DNA from: Ichthyophis bannanicus
Taxonomy: Eukaryota; Chordata; Amphibia; Gymnophiona; Ichthyophiidae
Assembly (NCBI GenBank): GCA_033557465.1
Contig: CM066040.1
Coordinates: 323,100,297-323,164,296, forward strand
DNA length: 64,000 nt
Direction: 5' to 3'
Shown here: positions 1-10,425 of the stretch, piece by piece
Position numbering within the stretch: position 1 is the stretch's first letter
Layout of the letters: each line of letters starts with the position of its first letter
Position numbers and translations under genes: made by a program
Notes under the pieces: generated by a model
What the model saw: only the letters and a program-made list of their open reading frames with translations
Told to the model about the DNA's origin: nothing
Database searches by the model: none

Positions 1-218
1 GCGCAAGACCTCAACCCTTCTTCGGAAGAAACAGCAAACAAAGAAACTGTTCTTTCCGCGGAAGGGCCTACCCTACCAAGGCTACCCACTGTACCTACCC
101 ACTCCTGCGCTAACCACCGCAACGCAGGAAAAGTCTGGACCACACAGTCATTGCAATCCGAAAGGGCCCAAGGCCCAAACCCTGGCTCAGCCTCAGCCCG
201 CCCAGGGGTTTTGACGTT
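1..218 (+). pseudogene. DIRS gag 3' end (copy A)
   Basis: The segment encodes a Lys/Arg/Gln/Pro-rich stretch equivalent to the basic gag tail of copies D (14746-15003) and H (47093-47365). In those copies this tail precedes the reverse transcriptase. Only the last part of the gene is in the window. It is assigned by position and composition, not by a catalytic motif. Confidence 0.55.
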
Positions 219-224
219 AGCAGC

Positions 225-2080
225 ATAGCCTATTGTCTCTTGGCAGCGCCGCAGCCAGTGGGGGGGCGCCTGTCCTCCTTCGCCCCTCAGTAGGCGTCCA
301 TCACGTCAGACACTTGGGTCCTCCGAGTAGTCCGGGATGGCTACCGTCTCTGTTTGGACAGGCTTCCCCCTCCCTTCTCCCCAGCGGAGCCTTCTCGACT
401 CCCCATGCACCAGACCTTCCTACAGCAGTAGTTAGACAACCTCCTCGCCCAGCGAGTGGTCGAGAGGGTACCGATGCACCTCCGAGGTTGGGGCTTCTAT
501 TCCCGGTACTTCCTCATCCCGAAGAAGATGGGGGGTCTACTACACATCCTCAACCTCTGGAAACTAAACAAGTTTCTGGTGCAGGAGAAGTTTAAATTCT
601 ATCTCTTAGCGTCCTGCTGCCCTTCCTCCAGCAGGGCAACTGACTTATGCTCCTTGGTTTTCAAGGATGCTTATGCCCACATTCTGATTCACCCCCAGCA
701 CAGGCAGTTCCTGCGCATCAGGGTGCAAGGGGAGCATTACCAATACAGGGTGCTCCCCTTCGGACTCGCATCTGCTCCGCAAGTCTTCACAAAGTGCCTC
801 TCCGCAGCCGCCGCCTCCCTCAGACGGCAGGGCGTACCGGTCTTCCCTTACCTCAATGACAGGCTTGTCACGGGGTCCTCGGCCAGGGAAGCCCGGCATC
901 ATGCACTATCCTCCTCGAGCTCCTGGGATTCTTGGTCAACTACCTCAAGTCCCAACTCGAGCCGGCGCAGGCCTTGGAGTTTATCGGCGCACGCCTCAAC
1001 ACTTAGCAGGCGATCACCTTTCTACCAGCAGACCGTGTGGCTCGCCTCCAAGCATTGGCGGCCCAGGTCCAGAGCAACACACTGGTCACGGTGCGGACTA
1101 TGCTGCGCCTCCTGGGGCACATGGCCTCCACCATTCATGTGGTTCCACATACCTGTATGCACAAGCAGATGGCCCAGTAGTGCCTCAGCACTCGGTGGAG
1201 CCTGGCCTCCGGTCACCTCAGGGACCCCATTCAGGTCTCCCACAACCTTCACAGGTCCTTAGACTGGTGGCAGGACCCCCACAACCTTCTCCGGGGACTG
1301 CCCTTCCAAGCCCCACAACATGAGCTAGTGCTGACAACGGACACTTCCCTGCTGGGATGGGGAGCCCACTGTGGTGCACTTTGCATGCAGGGGCGATGGT
1401 CACCCGAAGAGTCTTAATAGTAGATCAACTTGCTCGAGCTTCGGGTGGTCCGGTGGGCCCTAAGGTTCTTCGAGGACCACCTTCAAGGAAAGTCGGTACT
1501 CGTGCAGACCGACAATTGAGTAGCGATGTTCTACATCGAGGAGGGGGCAAAGGATCACACCTCCTCTGCCAGGAAGTGGTCCTCCTCTGCTCCTTTGCCT
1601 TCCGTCGAGGGATGACCCTATGAGTGGTCTACTTCCCGGGCCACGAGAACATCCTTGCGGACAAACTCAGCAGAATCCTCCGCCCTCACAAATGGCGACT
1701 GGACCAGGAGGTGACCAACTGGCTGTTCCATAGGTGGGGGCCCGGTGAGCACTTAGCTCCCCTGCTTTTGTGGCCCAATCCCGCACCTGAGCAGGAAGGT
1801 GCGGGATGCATGCCTCTTGAGCTGGATCTCAGAGCTTCTCTACGCATTCCCTCCCACTCCTCTCATTGCGAGGACCCTCCACAAAGCTCAGCGGGAACGA
1901 GCGTCTATGATACCCGTTGCTACCTCATGTCCTCTGCAACCTTGGTTCCCACTCCTGCTCCTGTTCACATCCAAGCCTCTGATTCCCATGGGCTGTGCCC
2001 CAGGCCTGCTAACGCACAAGGAGGGGCAAGTGCTACACCCGAACCTGGCCTCATTGTCCCTCGCAGCCTGGCGGCTGAAC
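225..2080 (+). pseudogene. DIRS reverse transcriptase-RNase H (copy A, broken)
   Basis: The reverse transcriptase is readable in pieces. The conserved N-terminal block lies near 298-345, a fingers block (GFYSRYFLIPKK) near 490-530, and a palm block with VFKDAYAHILIHP near 655-700. A VLPFGLASAP block lies near 750-780. The catalytic YLDD box is altered to YLND near 850. After that the frame shifts. RNase H resumes near 1330 with TTDTSLLGWGAHC, LLELR and VQTDN, interrupted by stops, for example after WSPEES. In DIRS elements this enzyme copies the RNA genome and removes the RNA strand. This copy cannot encode it. Confidence 0.75.
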
Positions 2081-3122
2081 GGGTCACCCTAGCCACACTA
2101 GACCTCCTGGAGGAGGTAGAGGAGGTCCTCCTCACATCTAGGAAGGACTCGACGAGACGAGCTTACACCTTCAAGTGGTGACGCTTCTCGGTCTGGTGCT
2201 CCGAGCTCCAGAACGACCCCTTCTCGTGTCCCACTTGATGGGTCTTTCAGTACCTTCTCCATCTCTCGAAGGAGTGGCTGCAGTCGAACTCTGTCAGGGT
2301 ACACCTGAGTGCCATCTTGGTGCATCACTTCCCCGTAGAGGGCAAACCCCTCTTGGAGCAGCCCTTGGTCTCCCACTTCATGCAGGGCCTCTTGCTGTCC
2401 AAATCTCTCATCTGGCCGCCTCTGGCGGAATGGGACCTGAACGTAGTGCTCATGCAGCTTACGCATTCACCCTTCGAGCCGATGGCAATGTGCTTGCTTC
2501 GGCACCTATCTTGGAAGGTGGTCTTCCTGGTGGCTTTGACCTTGGCCTGCTGAGTCGGTGAACTCTAGGCTCTCATGGCTGAAGCCCCTTACACCAGGTT
2601 CTATAGGATCAGGATAGTCCTCCATACCCACCCCGAGTTCCTGCCAAAGGTTGTCTCGGATTTTCATCTCAATCAGGAGATAGTCTTGCCGACCTTCTTC
2701 CCGAGACCCCATGCCGACCAGGCGTTGGCGGTTTTGCATACACTCGACTGCAAGAGGGCTCTTGTTTTCTATCTGCAGCTCACCCAGCCTCATCGCAAAT
2801 CTGGCCGGCTTTTTGTGACCTACGATCCCAATCGCCTGGGGCAGGCAGTCACAAAGCGCACCCTCCCCATTTGGGTGGCAGACTGCATCGCCTTCGCTCA
2901 TGTGAAGGTGGGCGCCCCACTGGATTGGCAGGTCACTGCACATAGCGTCCGAGCCAAGGTGGCTTTGGTGGCTTCACTGCACTCAGTGCTGCTATTGGAA
3001 TCTGCCGGGCTGCGACCTGGGCTTCAGCGAACACTTTTGCCTCGCTCTACTGCCTGGAGAGGGAGTCCCGCCGGGACAGCGCTTTTGGCCAGGCTGTACT
3101 CCCTAATCTGTTCGGAGTATAA
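2080..3122 (+). pseudogene. DIRS tyrosine recombinase (copy A, broken)
   Basis: The recombinase would integrate the circular cDNA. The N-terminal SAM-like part (DSTRRAYTFKW, then LQSNSVRVHLSAI) and the catalytic part (PYTRFYRIRIVLHTHPEF, HSVRAK) can be followed through several frames. The codon for the first catalytic Arg, in the R-x-SEL box, is a TGA stop at 2551-2553. That looks like a CGA to TGA transition. Further frameshifts lie upstream, and the C-terminus near the catalytic Tyr is out of frame. The His-x-x-Arg box survives. Confidence 0.75.
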
Positions 3123-3271
3123 GCAACTCTTGCCCTCCGACCCTTCTTGACGGCTACCGAGAGTTTCGCCCCAGGGACCCGAAGACTCTGGCTCCTTCGG
3201 GCATTGGCTTCTCGGGCAGAGGTGTTTTTTGGTTACAGGTTTGGTAGCCTGTAGCTGGGGAGTCCCATAAG

Positions 3272-3361
3272 TGAGGATTGACTTCCTGCTTGTTCCTGGA
3301 GAAAACGTAGTTACTCACCTGTAACAGGTGTTATCCAGGGACAGCAGGAATCAGTCCTCAC
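3272..3361 (+). repeat. DIRS internal complementary region (copy A)
   Basis: The first half (TTCCTGCTTGTTCCTGGAGAA) is the reverse complement of the left terminus seen in other alpha copies. The second half (GTAGTTACTCACCTGTAACAG and onward) is the reverse complement of this element's own right terminus. In DIRS elements such a region bridges the two ends when a circular DNA intermediate is made. Confidence 0.8.
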
Positions 3362-3440
3362 TACCCTCCCGCCTCCTCTGATGAGTTGCTGAATTTTTAT
3401 CCTCCCCTTGCCTTCTGCTTGGTAGAGCTCAGACTAAGGG

Positions 3441-3628
3441 ACCTGACTGAGCAAGATGGCACCCTTGGGCGGGAAGAGGACCATGCATGGGTGGCAGCAG
3501 TCCCAAAGGCTTTCTTTGAAAGCTGGGAAATTGCTTTGCGTGGGCTCCATCCATGCCGACATCACCCACAAGTGAGGACTGATTCCTGCTGTCCCTGGAG
3601 AACACCTGTTACAGGTGAGTAAGTATGC
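3441..3628 (+). repeat. DIRS right inverted terminal repeat (copy A)
   Basis: The segment is related to the right repeats of D, G and H and is the inverse of their left repeats. It contains CAAGATGGC at 3452-3460 and ends at the outer motif CACCTGTTACAGGTGAGTAA near 3621. The left partner is outside the window. Confidence 0.8.
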
Positions 3629-3851
3629 TGTTTCACTAGATCTGTTTAAGGAGGACTAAAACTTCCAAAATGCACTGGCCTATAGATAGAAAACCAGAAC
3701 TGGAGTGGATTCTTTGGCATGACATGGAGTGAGCTGGACAGAAGTTGCACGTTTGTGATGAAAGAGCCTTCAGCCTCCAAGCACATAGCACAGTGTGGTG
3801 TGATGTCTCTGCTGCTAAAGAAAAATATGTTTTCCTTTTTTAAATCCCTAG
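3629..3851 (+). other. ERI3 intron 3' end
   Basis: Non-repetitive sequence runs from the edge of DIRS A to the acceptor of the first exon. A pyrimidine-rich tract (TTTTCCTTTTTTAAATCCC) precedes the AG at 3850-3851. I see no gene or recognisable repeat here. Confidence 0.6.
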
Positions 3852-3911
3852 TTGACTGGAATTATTCAGGACATGGTGGACGGCCAACCAACTCTTAATC
3901 AAGTACTTGAG
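3852..3911 (+). CDS. ERI3: ERI3 exon (20 codons), DEDDh 3'-5' exonuclease family
   Basis: The 60-nt exon is flanked by an AG acceptor (3850-3851) and a GTGAGC donor starting at 3912, phase 0 at both ends. It begins LTGIIQDMVDGQPTLNQVLE, which I recognise as the ERI3 (prion-protein-interacting, ERI1-like) exonuclease, in the segment between Exo I and Exo II. ERI3 is a DEDDh RNA exonuclease. The frame joins directly to the exon at 5023, whose product continues the same family sequence. The paralogues ERI1 and ERI2 differ at many of these positions in my memory. No other ERI3 exon is visible, so the window is internal to the gene. Confidence 0.85.
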
Positions 3912-5022
3912 GTGAGCAGTGTGTGCCCTGATCTTATATCCTCTTTAGCACCCCAGAATCATACTCTGTGTCCCTCTCGTCTAGGGGCCTTCTTGGTGTA
4001 ATTTGACTTTGATATAATTTTTTTTTAGATATTTTTTGCTGTCCATTTATTACATGCAGAAGGGGGGGCATAAACGCTTGAATGTCCACCTTCCTATTAT
4101 CTTATTTACACATCTGCCACAAAAATCCTGGGATCTTGTACTAATTTTGATGCCTGATTTATGATCCAGTATAGTCTCTTGTCAGTGCACCTTAATCCTG
4201 ATTTACAGCATCCCCTCTGCTTATTGTCATAGAAGAGAAATTAGGGTTGGCCCCATGCACTAGTGGCAATGCCGTACTCTGTCATGCAGGAAGCGTGATA
4301 GTGACCCTCTGGTGAGCACAGGGGCTATGAAAGCTACACCAGGGGTGGGCAATCCAACCATGCACAACAGCATCACCTTTGGGTGAAATTCATGGGGTGC
4401 ATACATTGTGGTTCCAAAGAGAGTCACTATCTGTGCTCCCCTAGAAAGGGCCGTTGCAGCAATGATTGGATATTAAAGAGGGAGAATGTAGCCTAATTAA
4501 GAGTAATCCTTGGCTTCCATAAATGAAGGTTCATGGTGCCTGAGAGATTAACCCCCCTCCCCCCCCCCCCACTGTAAATGATTGGGTCTGAGGGTGGAAG
4601 CTGAAGCATGAAGGGTTGAGCATCAGGCCTGAAATAAAAGCAAGTCAGAAATAATATGGCCAGCAGTAGGAGAGAACAGTTCCTATATAATGTATTACAA
4701 GATAGTCACCTTTCAGTAAGTCAGGGAAGTGGTGACCTCCTGTACTGCTGAAAACGCACCATACCACTGTGCTAGATACTGCCCCTGGGAGCAGAGCATG
4801 CTATGCATGATAAGATCTGGATTGGTGCAGCTGTAGGATGACTGTTTCTATCAGGCTTGTTAATAAATGTTTAGAGGAGAGGCGTTGTGTTGTAGGATAA
4901 GATCACAATTTTCTACCTGTGCAGATTACAAGAGCTTATTTGCGTTAGAAATGTGTGACTCTTGTGGAACTGAAACAAGGGCTCATCTCTATTCCTGATT
5001 CCTTTCTTTTTTCATCTTTCAG
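3912..5022 (+). other. ERI3 intron between the two exons
   Basis: This 1.1-kb intron has a GT donor at 3912 and an AG acceptor at 5021-5022 preceded by a polypyrimidine tract. It is free of recognisable transposons and holds a C-rich run near 4551-4571. It is the longest apparently transposon-free stretch in the window. Confidence 0.75.
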
Positions 5023-5114
5023 CGAGTCGATGAGTGGATGGGGAAGGAAGGTCTTTTAGATCCAAGCGTCAAGTCCATCTTCGTCACCTGTGGAGACTGG
5101 GATTTGAAACTCAT
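5023..5114 (+). CDS. ERI3: ERI3 exon (30 codons plus 2 nt)
   Basis: The 92-nt exon has an AG acceptor at 5021-5022 and a GTGAGT donor at 5115. It reads RVDEWMGKEGLL, then PSVKSIFVTCGDWDLKL, and ends with the first two bases of a Met codon (phase 2). The VTCGDWDL stretch matches the Exo II region of DEDDh exonucleases. The Asp residues there include one of the four acidic metal ligands of the family. Together with the preceding exon it gives 50 continuous codons without a stop. The next exon is not in the window, so the downstream intron is at least 58.8 kb. Confidence 0.87.
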
Positions 5115-5557
5115 GTGAGTATTGTGCTAAAGCCTGCCATGTCTTCTGATGATCTTCCTGCTATTTAGCCCTTATCCTAAGGCATCCTAGAACTTTTAGT
5201 TGTAACTTGCCTGTTCAGAAAATGGGAGTAAATTGTATAGACATGACAAGGTAAAATACATATCCCTTGTGCTTGGAAATATATAAATTTCAACCTGAAG
5301 GGCCTGTAGATTTTGCATAAAGGTGGAGATGAGATCTAGATCCCAAAAGAGGTAGATCTCATTTGCAAGAATAATTTGGCATTACGAGGTTTGTTCCAAG
5401 GGCCCAAAGTTTGTTTAAAACCTCATTATTTTTCTGATGTTCCTAGGATATGATCTGACTTTAAGAAAGTAATATACAGCTTATGGAGAGAGATTTTTAC
5501 TATATAGTCTTGGCCCATTTTCAGGACTAAGGAAATCAAAATATTAGGATATTTGAT
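5115..5557 (+). other. ERI3 intron 5' end, unassigned sequence
   Basis: Sequence after the donor at 5115 is AT-rich and ordinary. I recognise no gene, repeat or RNA in it. Confidence 0.5.
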
Positions 5558-5860
5558 TTGGATTTTAGATTTAATTACTCGCCTTTTCCGAATCCAGCTT
5601 CAAGTTATTTTTCTCTCCAATTGGACTTGCAATCTAAGTTGTACCTAAGGCTATGGAGGGTGAAGTGTCTTGCCAAAGGTCAAAAGAAGCATAGATCTGA
5701 AGCCTGGCTGCACCACTTGTCCACTTCTGCAGGCCACTATTGCACTATAGGATTTCATACATCCTTTAACAACCCCTGTGAAAGATCTCCACTTATAGAC
5801 TTCACTGTAGAATTAGTGTCCCAGCCTAACAAACACTTATATTATATGCAATAACATTCC
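5558..5860 (-). repeat. Degenerate SINE/L2-like tail
   Basis: The start resembles the reverse complement of an L2-type 3' tail (ATTACTCGCCTTTTCCGAAT). Near 5653 a segment (GGAGGGTGAAGTGTCTTGCC) resembles the body of the SINE copies at 12265-12492 and 43600-43897. It is heavily diverged and the edges are approximate. Confidence 0.35.
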
Positions 5861-5873
5861 ATAAGAACATAAG
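5861..5873 (-). repeat. CR1 3' terminus, left fragment of a split copy
   Basis: CATAAGAACATAAG is the reverse complement of the CR1 terminal repeat (TTATGTTCTTATG type). The remainder of this CR1 tail resumes at 12085, directly after DIRS B. An intact version of the join is seen at 41446-41465 in another CR1 copy. Confidence 0.7.
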
Positions 5874-6035
5874 TTCCTTATCGTTCCTCCAGCTTAGTCC
5901 TCTACGTATGGGTAGTGCACCTCCTCCTGCAGCATGAAGACTGGACCAATCAAATTTCAGCACCACTGGAACCAGCATCCTGACTATCCCTTGTACTCCA
6001 GTGTGTCCAGTCTTCATGCAGCAGGAAGATGTGTG
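5874..6035 (+). repeat. DIRS left inverted terminal repeat (copy B)
   Basis: It begins TTCCTTATCGTTCCTCCAGC and is the reverse complement of 11925-12084 over roughly 140 bp with very few differences. The outermost bases differ between the two ends, as in known DIRS elements. Confidence 0.85.
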
Positions 6036-7040
6036 TGAGCCTGGCTGGGCTCACAAGTCTATTAGTTTAGGGATTAGTTTAGCTAACCTTTCATTTTTTG
6101 TTACCTTTCTCTCTATTGGGGATTCTTTTTCTTTATTAAGAGAGAAGTACCTGTCTCTTTAAAAAAAAAAAAAAAAAAAAAGTTTTCTCTGTGCTAAACG
6201 GCACTCTGGAGGAGGGGGGGCTCAGCCGAGGTCTCTCTCCTGTTCAGCCACAAGCCGCTTGCTGTTTTCATTGTGTTCTGGTTTCCTTTGGGCTTGGATC
6301 TCTGTTCCCTTGACTGTTCGGGACAGAGCTCCTTCGTGGCTGGTCAGCGCTTCAGTTCCGATCAGGTAGGACTCTGAGCGCTTGGCAGTACTGATGGACT
6401 TCGCGGAGGCAGACACCGTTTGTGCCACTGTCTCTGTCTTGGTCCCTTTCGTGTATTTTTTGCCTTGGATTTCTTTATTTCCTTAACTTTTTCCGTGACG
6501 GGGCCTCATGGTTTGGCGCTACCGGAACTTTTCGCACCAAATTCTGAAGCGCGCCTGAACTGAGGGGAAGCCGCGGCCATTTTGACCGTCGCGGTTATTT
6601 TCTCCGGGCAGGTCACGTTCCGGGTTCGTTTTTCCCGGACTCCTAGGCATCCGCTGTGGCGGGCCCTTTATCTGCTCTTCCGTTGGGGTTTATTTTCTTT
6701 TGCTTTCTTTTGGTTTCTTTTATTTCTTTGATTGTTTATTTTGCCAATCTCGCGGCTCTCTGCTTGTGGGAGTGTTTGAGCTGCTGGGGATTGAGGCTTC
6801 ACGGGCTATAGCTTTTTTGATTAAAAAAAAAAAAAAAAAGAAAGAAGCCCAACAAAGCATACAGTTTTCCATAAAGCACATAGAAGGCAGAGTCTGTGTC
6901 TTTGTCCTTCTGGGCGGGCCCCAGCTTTGGGTTGGTGGTCCGCTGCCCCTGGGACTCCGGGTTGTCTCCCGTCCTATCTGCGGTCCGGTACTCTATTTTT
7001 TTTTTTTTCATCCGTGGGGGACCGTGTGCTTTTTGTCTTC

Positions 7041-8521
7041 ATGCCATTGGGGTCCCTCTGTGTCATCTGTGGCTCTCGGAGGGGCGCTTCCTTAGAGACG
7101 GGAGTCTGTCAGCGCTGCGCCTCTGTATCTCTCAGTATGGAACAGCGGCTGGAGACTTCCTTGGCAGGTGCTTCTGAGTCCTCTCCCGTGGCTATGGCGA
7201 CGGACTCTCCCTTGGAAGGCCCTTCGGGAGCGACCCCCTCTCTTCCTGTCGGGGGACGCAAGCGGATTTCCGGGGTGATTCCTTCTTGGAGGATTTTTCT
7301 CCCGACTTTGTTTTATTAATGCATCAAGCTTTTTGTCGCAGGCGACAGGGCTTGGCTGTCCCTTCCCTTCCTGGTCAGGGGACGACCGCGCAGCCTACTG
7401 CTCCGGGCAGTGGTTTATCTGGTGTGCGAGCGGCCAAGCGGCAGCGCCTGCAGGAGCCCTTGGTGTCCGATTCGGATTGGATAGAGGGTGAGGAACCGGA
7501 GTTAGACGTTGAGGAGGCCTTAGAGGAAGGCGAGCTCCCTGAGCCCGAAGATCAGGCGAAGATCATTCGCGTCTTTCGCAGGGAAGAGTTGCCCGCGCTT
7601 CTTTCTGAGGCGCTTCAAACTCTTGGCCTGGCTCCACCACCGCCGGTGACGGAAGAAGATGGCGTGGATCCTATCATTCAGGCGGTCCGTCAGACACAGG
7701 TGGTCTTTCCCTTGCACAGTGTCATTGATCAAATGATTCAAGCAGAGTGGGATGCCCCTGAATCGGGGCTCAGGGGGATGAAAGTCATGCATAAGCTTTA
7801 TCCGTTAGCAGACAAAGATCTCGACCGGTTCCGTTTACCTAAGGTGGATGTGGCGGTCTCGGCTGTAACTAAGAAGACCACGATCCCTGTGGAAGGTAGT
7901 GCGGCCTTGAAAGAGCCTCAGGACCGCAAAATGGACGGGTTGTTGAAACAATCGTTTGAGGCGGACGCAGTAGCGTTACGGGCTTCCATTTGTGGGGCGT
8001 GGATTGCTCGAGCCTGTCTTCGCTGGGTACAGCGTCTTCGTCATGCGGAGCCCGCGGAGGCCGAGGACTTGAACGAACTTCAGTGCTTGGAGTCGGGGTC
8101 GGCGTATTTGGCGGATGTCCATTACGACCTTATCCGGGCGCTTTCGAATAGCATGGGTTCCTTGGTGGCGGCCCGCAGAGCCCTTTGGTTGAAGAGTTGG
8201 GCGGCGGATGCTTCTTCTAAATCTCGCCTGGGAAAGATGCCCTTTAAAGGCAAGCTCCTCTTTGGTGAAGATCTTGATAAGTTGGTCAAAGAGCTGGGGG
8301 AATCTAAGGGAGGTCGGCTTCCCGAAGATCGCCCGAGGCGAGGTAGATCCCTTCCTTCCCCTCGGGGGCAGTTTCGGGACTTTCGTAGATTCCGGTCTCC
8401 CCGCTTTGTGGGAACGCAGCGCGGTAGGTACCTCTCGAGGTCTCCGAGCTTTCGAGGTTTCCGAGGAGCCTCTAGAGGATTCGCGGCCACGGCCTCTTCT
8501 GCCGCTCGCAAGCCCCAATGA
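7041..8521 (+). pseudogene. DIRS gag-like ORF1 (copy B), one frameshift
   Basis: The predicted start at 7041 (MPLGSLCVICGSRRG) gives a short CxxC...CxxC module matching copy C (20156) and, more loosely, J (44842). The frame breaks near 7255-7290. From LEDFSPDFVLLMHQAF it continues without stops to TGA at 8519-8521. The middle has an acidic stretch (ELDVEEALEEGELPEPEDQ) and a region conserved with copy C (LYPLADKD, KKTTIPVEGSAALK). The C-terminus is RG/RF-rich (FRGFRGASRGFA), suiting RNA binding. It is probably the nucleocapsid-like protein that packages element RNA. Its stop overlaps the next start as ATGA. Confidence 0.7.
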
Positions 8522-10425
8522 AGGGCTGCGGGTCCAGGCAGAGGTTACTGCAATTGGGGGTCGTCTTCAGCAGTTTCAATCGGCTTGGGGCCCGTCTCAT
8601 GTCAGATCGCTGGGTTTTGGAGATTATTCGAGACGGGTATGCGTTGGATCTTGCCCGTCCCGTTCTCGATTCTTTTGTAGCATCCCCCTGCCGGGGCCCC
8701 ATCAAGACCGCTCAGATCCGGCATACTCTCGATCGATTACTCCGGTTAGGAGCAGTGGTTCCGGTTCCGCCGGAGGAGTACGGTCTCGGCAGATACTCTA
8801 TTTATTTCGTGGTGCCAAAGAAGGGTGGTACTCTTCGTCCTATTTTAGATCTCAAGGGCGTGAATCGTTGTCTTCGAGTTCCACATTTTCGGATGGAAAC
8901 CCTGCGGTCCGTAATTGTCGCCGTCCGCAAAGGCGAATTTCTTACCTCTCTCGACCTGACCGAGGCCTATCTCCATATCCCTATACGGCAGTCCCATCAA
9001 CAGTATCTCCGATTCGCTCTTCCGTGGGGTCACTTCCAGTTCCAGGCCTTGCCTTTCGGTCTGGCCACCGCTCCTCGGGTGTTCACCAAAATCATGGTAG
9101 TGGTAGCAGCGGCTTTGCGTCAGGAGGGTGTGTTGGTTCATCCTTATCTGGACGATTGGTTGATACGCGGAAAGACTCGTTCGGAGTGCGAGGCCTCCAC
9201 GGCGAGGGTCGTCGGGCTTCTGGAGTCCCTCGGCTGGATTGTCAACCACGGCAAGAGTCGCTTGGATCCGACTCAGTTACTCGAGTACCTGGGGGTACTA
9301 TTCGATACTTGCAGAGGAATGGTGTTTCTTCCGGAACGACGGGTGTTCTCTCTCCAGGCTCTAGTGCGCCGCTTTCGGAAGATCTCAGCCCCATCGGCTT
9401 GGCACTATCTCCAGCTGTTAGGAACAATGGCGGCCTCACTGGAGGTGGTGCCCTGGGCTCGCTTCCACATGCGCTCTCTCCAGAGAGCATTGCTCTGCCG
9501 CTGATCCAATCAGGTCGATTCATTGAACAAGCGACTTTCCTGTCCACGGATGGTTCACAACGATCTGAAATGGTGGCTGCGCCCATCCTCGCTTCGTGCG
9601 GGGATGCCCTTGGAATAGCCCGACTGGGTTCCGCTGTTGACGGATGCCTGTCTAACGGGCTGAGGCGCGCACTGCGGGGAGCAGGTGACGCAGGGTCTCT
9701 GGACCCAGCAGGAGAGCGGCTGGTCGATCAATCGTTTGGAACTGCGAGCCGTGCGGTTCGCGCTACAAAGTTTCGAGGTCCTGGTGACGCGCCGGGCGGT
9801 GCGGGTCCTCTCCGACAATGCCGCGACCGTGGCTTACATAAATCGGCAAGGCGGTACCGGCAGTGTGGCCTTGGAAACGGAGGCCCAGTTGCTCTTTGCT
9901 TGGATAGAGCCTCGGTTGCTGACAATCTCGGCAGCACACATTGCTGGGAAAGACCATGTCACAGCGGATTTTCTCAGTCGCGTTCAGATGGATGCCGGTG
10001 AATGGGAGTTGAGTCCCACCATATTCCAACAGTTGGTTCATCGTTGGGGTCAGCCTGTCATGGATCTGATGGCCACCTTTCGGTCGGCAAAAGCTTCTCG
10101 CTTCTACAGTCGCCGGCGAGAACCCATGTCCGAGGGCATCGATGCTCTGTTGCAGACCTGGCCTTCCGCAGGCCTTCTTTATGTGTTTCCCCCGTGGCCT
10201 CTTCTGGGTCGCGTGATTCAGCGCATCGAGTCTCACAGGGGACCAGTATTGTTGATAGCACCGGATTGGCCCCGTCGTCCCTGGTATGCCGATCTGGTTC
10301 GCCTACTGATCGATTCTCCGTGGCGACTCCCTCTTACTCCGGATCTGTTGTGCCAGGGTCCTCTTCGCATGCCGCAGGTGGCGAGGTTCTCGCTTACGGC
10401 CTGGCTATTGAACGGGCGAAGTTGA
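8518..10425 (+). pseudogene. DIRS reverse transcriptase-RNase H (copy B), three in-frame stops
   Basis: One frame holds both domains. The start at 8518 overlaps the gag stop (ATGA). RT motifs appear in order: GRYSIYFVVPKKGG, SLDLTEAYLHIPI, ALPFGLATAPRVFTK and VHPYLDDWLIRG, with YLDD at about residues 210-213. RNase H follows with LLTDACL, RLELRAVRFAL, VLSDNAAT and HIAGKDHVTADFLSR. Three stops interrupt the RNase H: TGA at 9502-9504 and 9661-9663, both at expected Trp codons, and TAG at 9616-9618. The RT domain is intact. The 3' end overlaps the recombinase frame. Confidence 0.85.

Larger units (their letters stand above)
1..3628 (+). mobile_element. DIRS retrotransposon copy A (family alpha), 5' part outside window
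   Basis: This is the 3' part of a tyrosine-recombinase retrotransposon, cut by the window start. In order it shows the basic end of gag, a reverse transcriptase with RNase H, a tyrosine recombinase, an internal complementary region (3272-3361) and a right inverted terminal repeat (3441-3628). The same order and related termini recur in copies D, E, G and H of this window. All its genes carry stops or frameshifts, so it is a dead copy. Its right edge is set by comparison with the other copies; the following sequence is intron leading to the ERI3 exon at 3852. Confidence 0.85.

Noticed and set aside
4551..4571. C-rich run in the ERI3 intron as an i-motif or regulatory site
   Set aside because: It is an isolated homopolymer-like tract with no supporting context.
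8208..10001. A 597-codon open frame over gag and RT of copy B
   Set aside because: It runs out of phase with clear RT motifs and has a Ser/Arg-rich composition typical of an alternative frame of GC-rich coding DNA. No family motif is visible in it.
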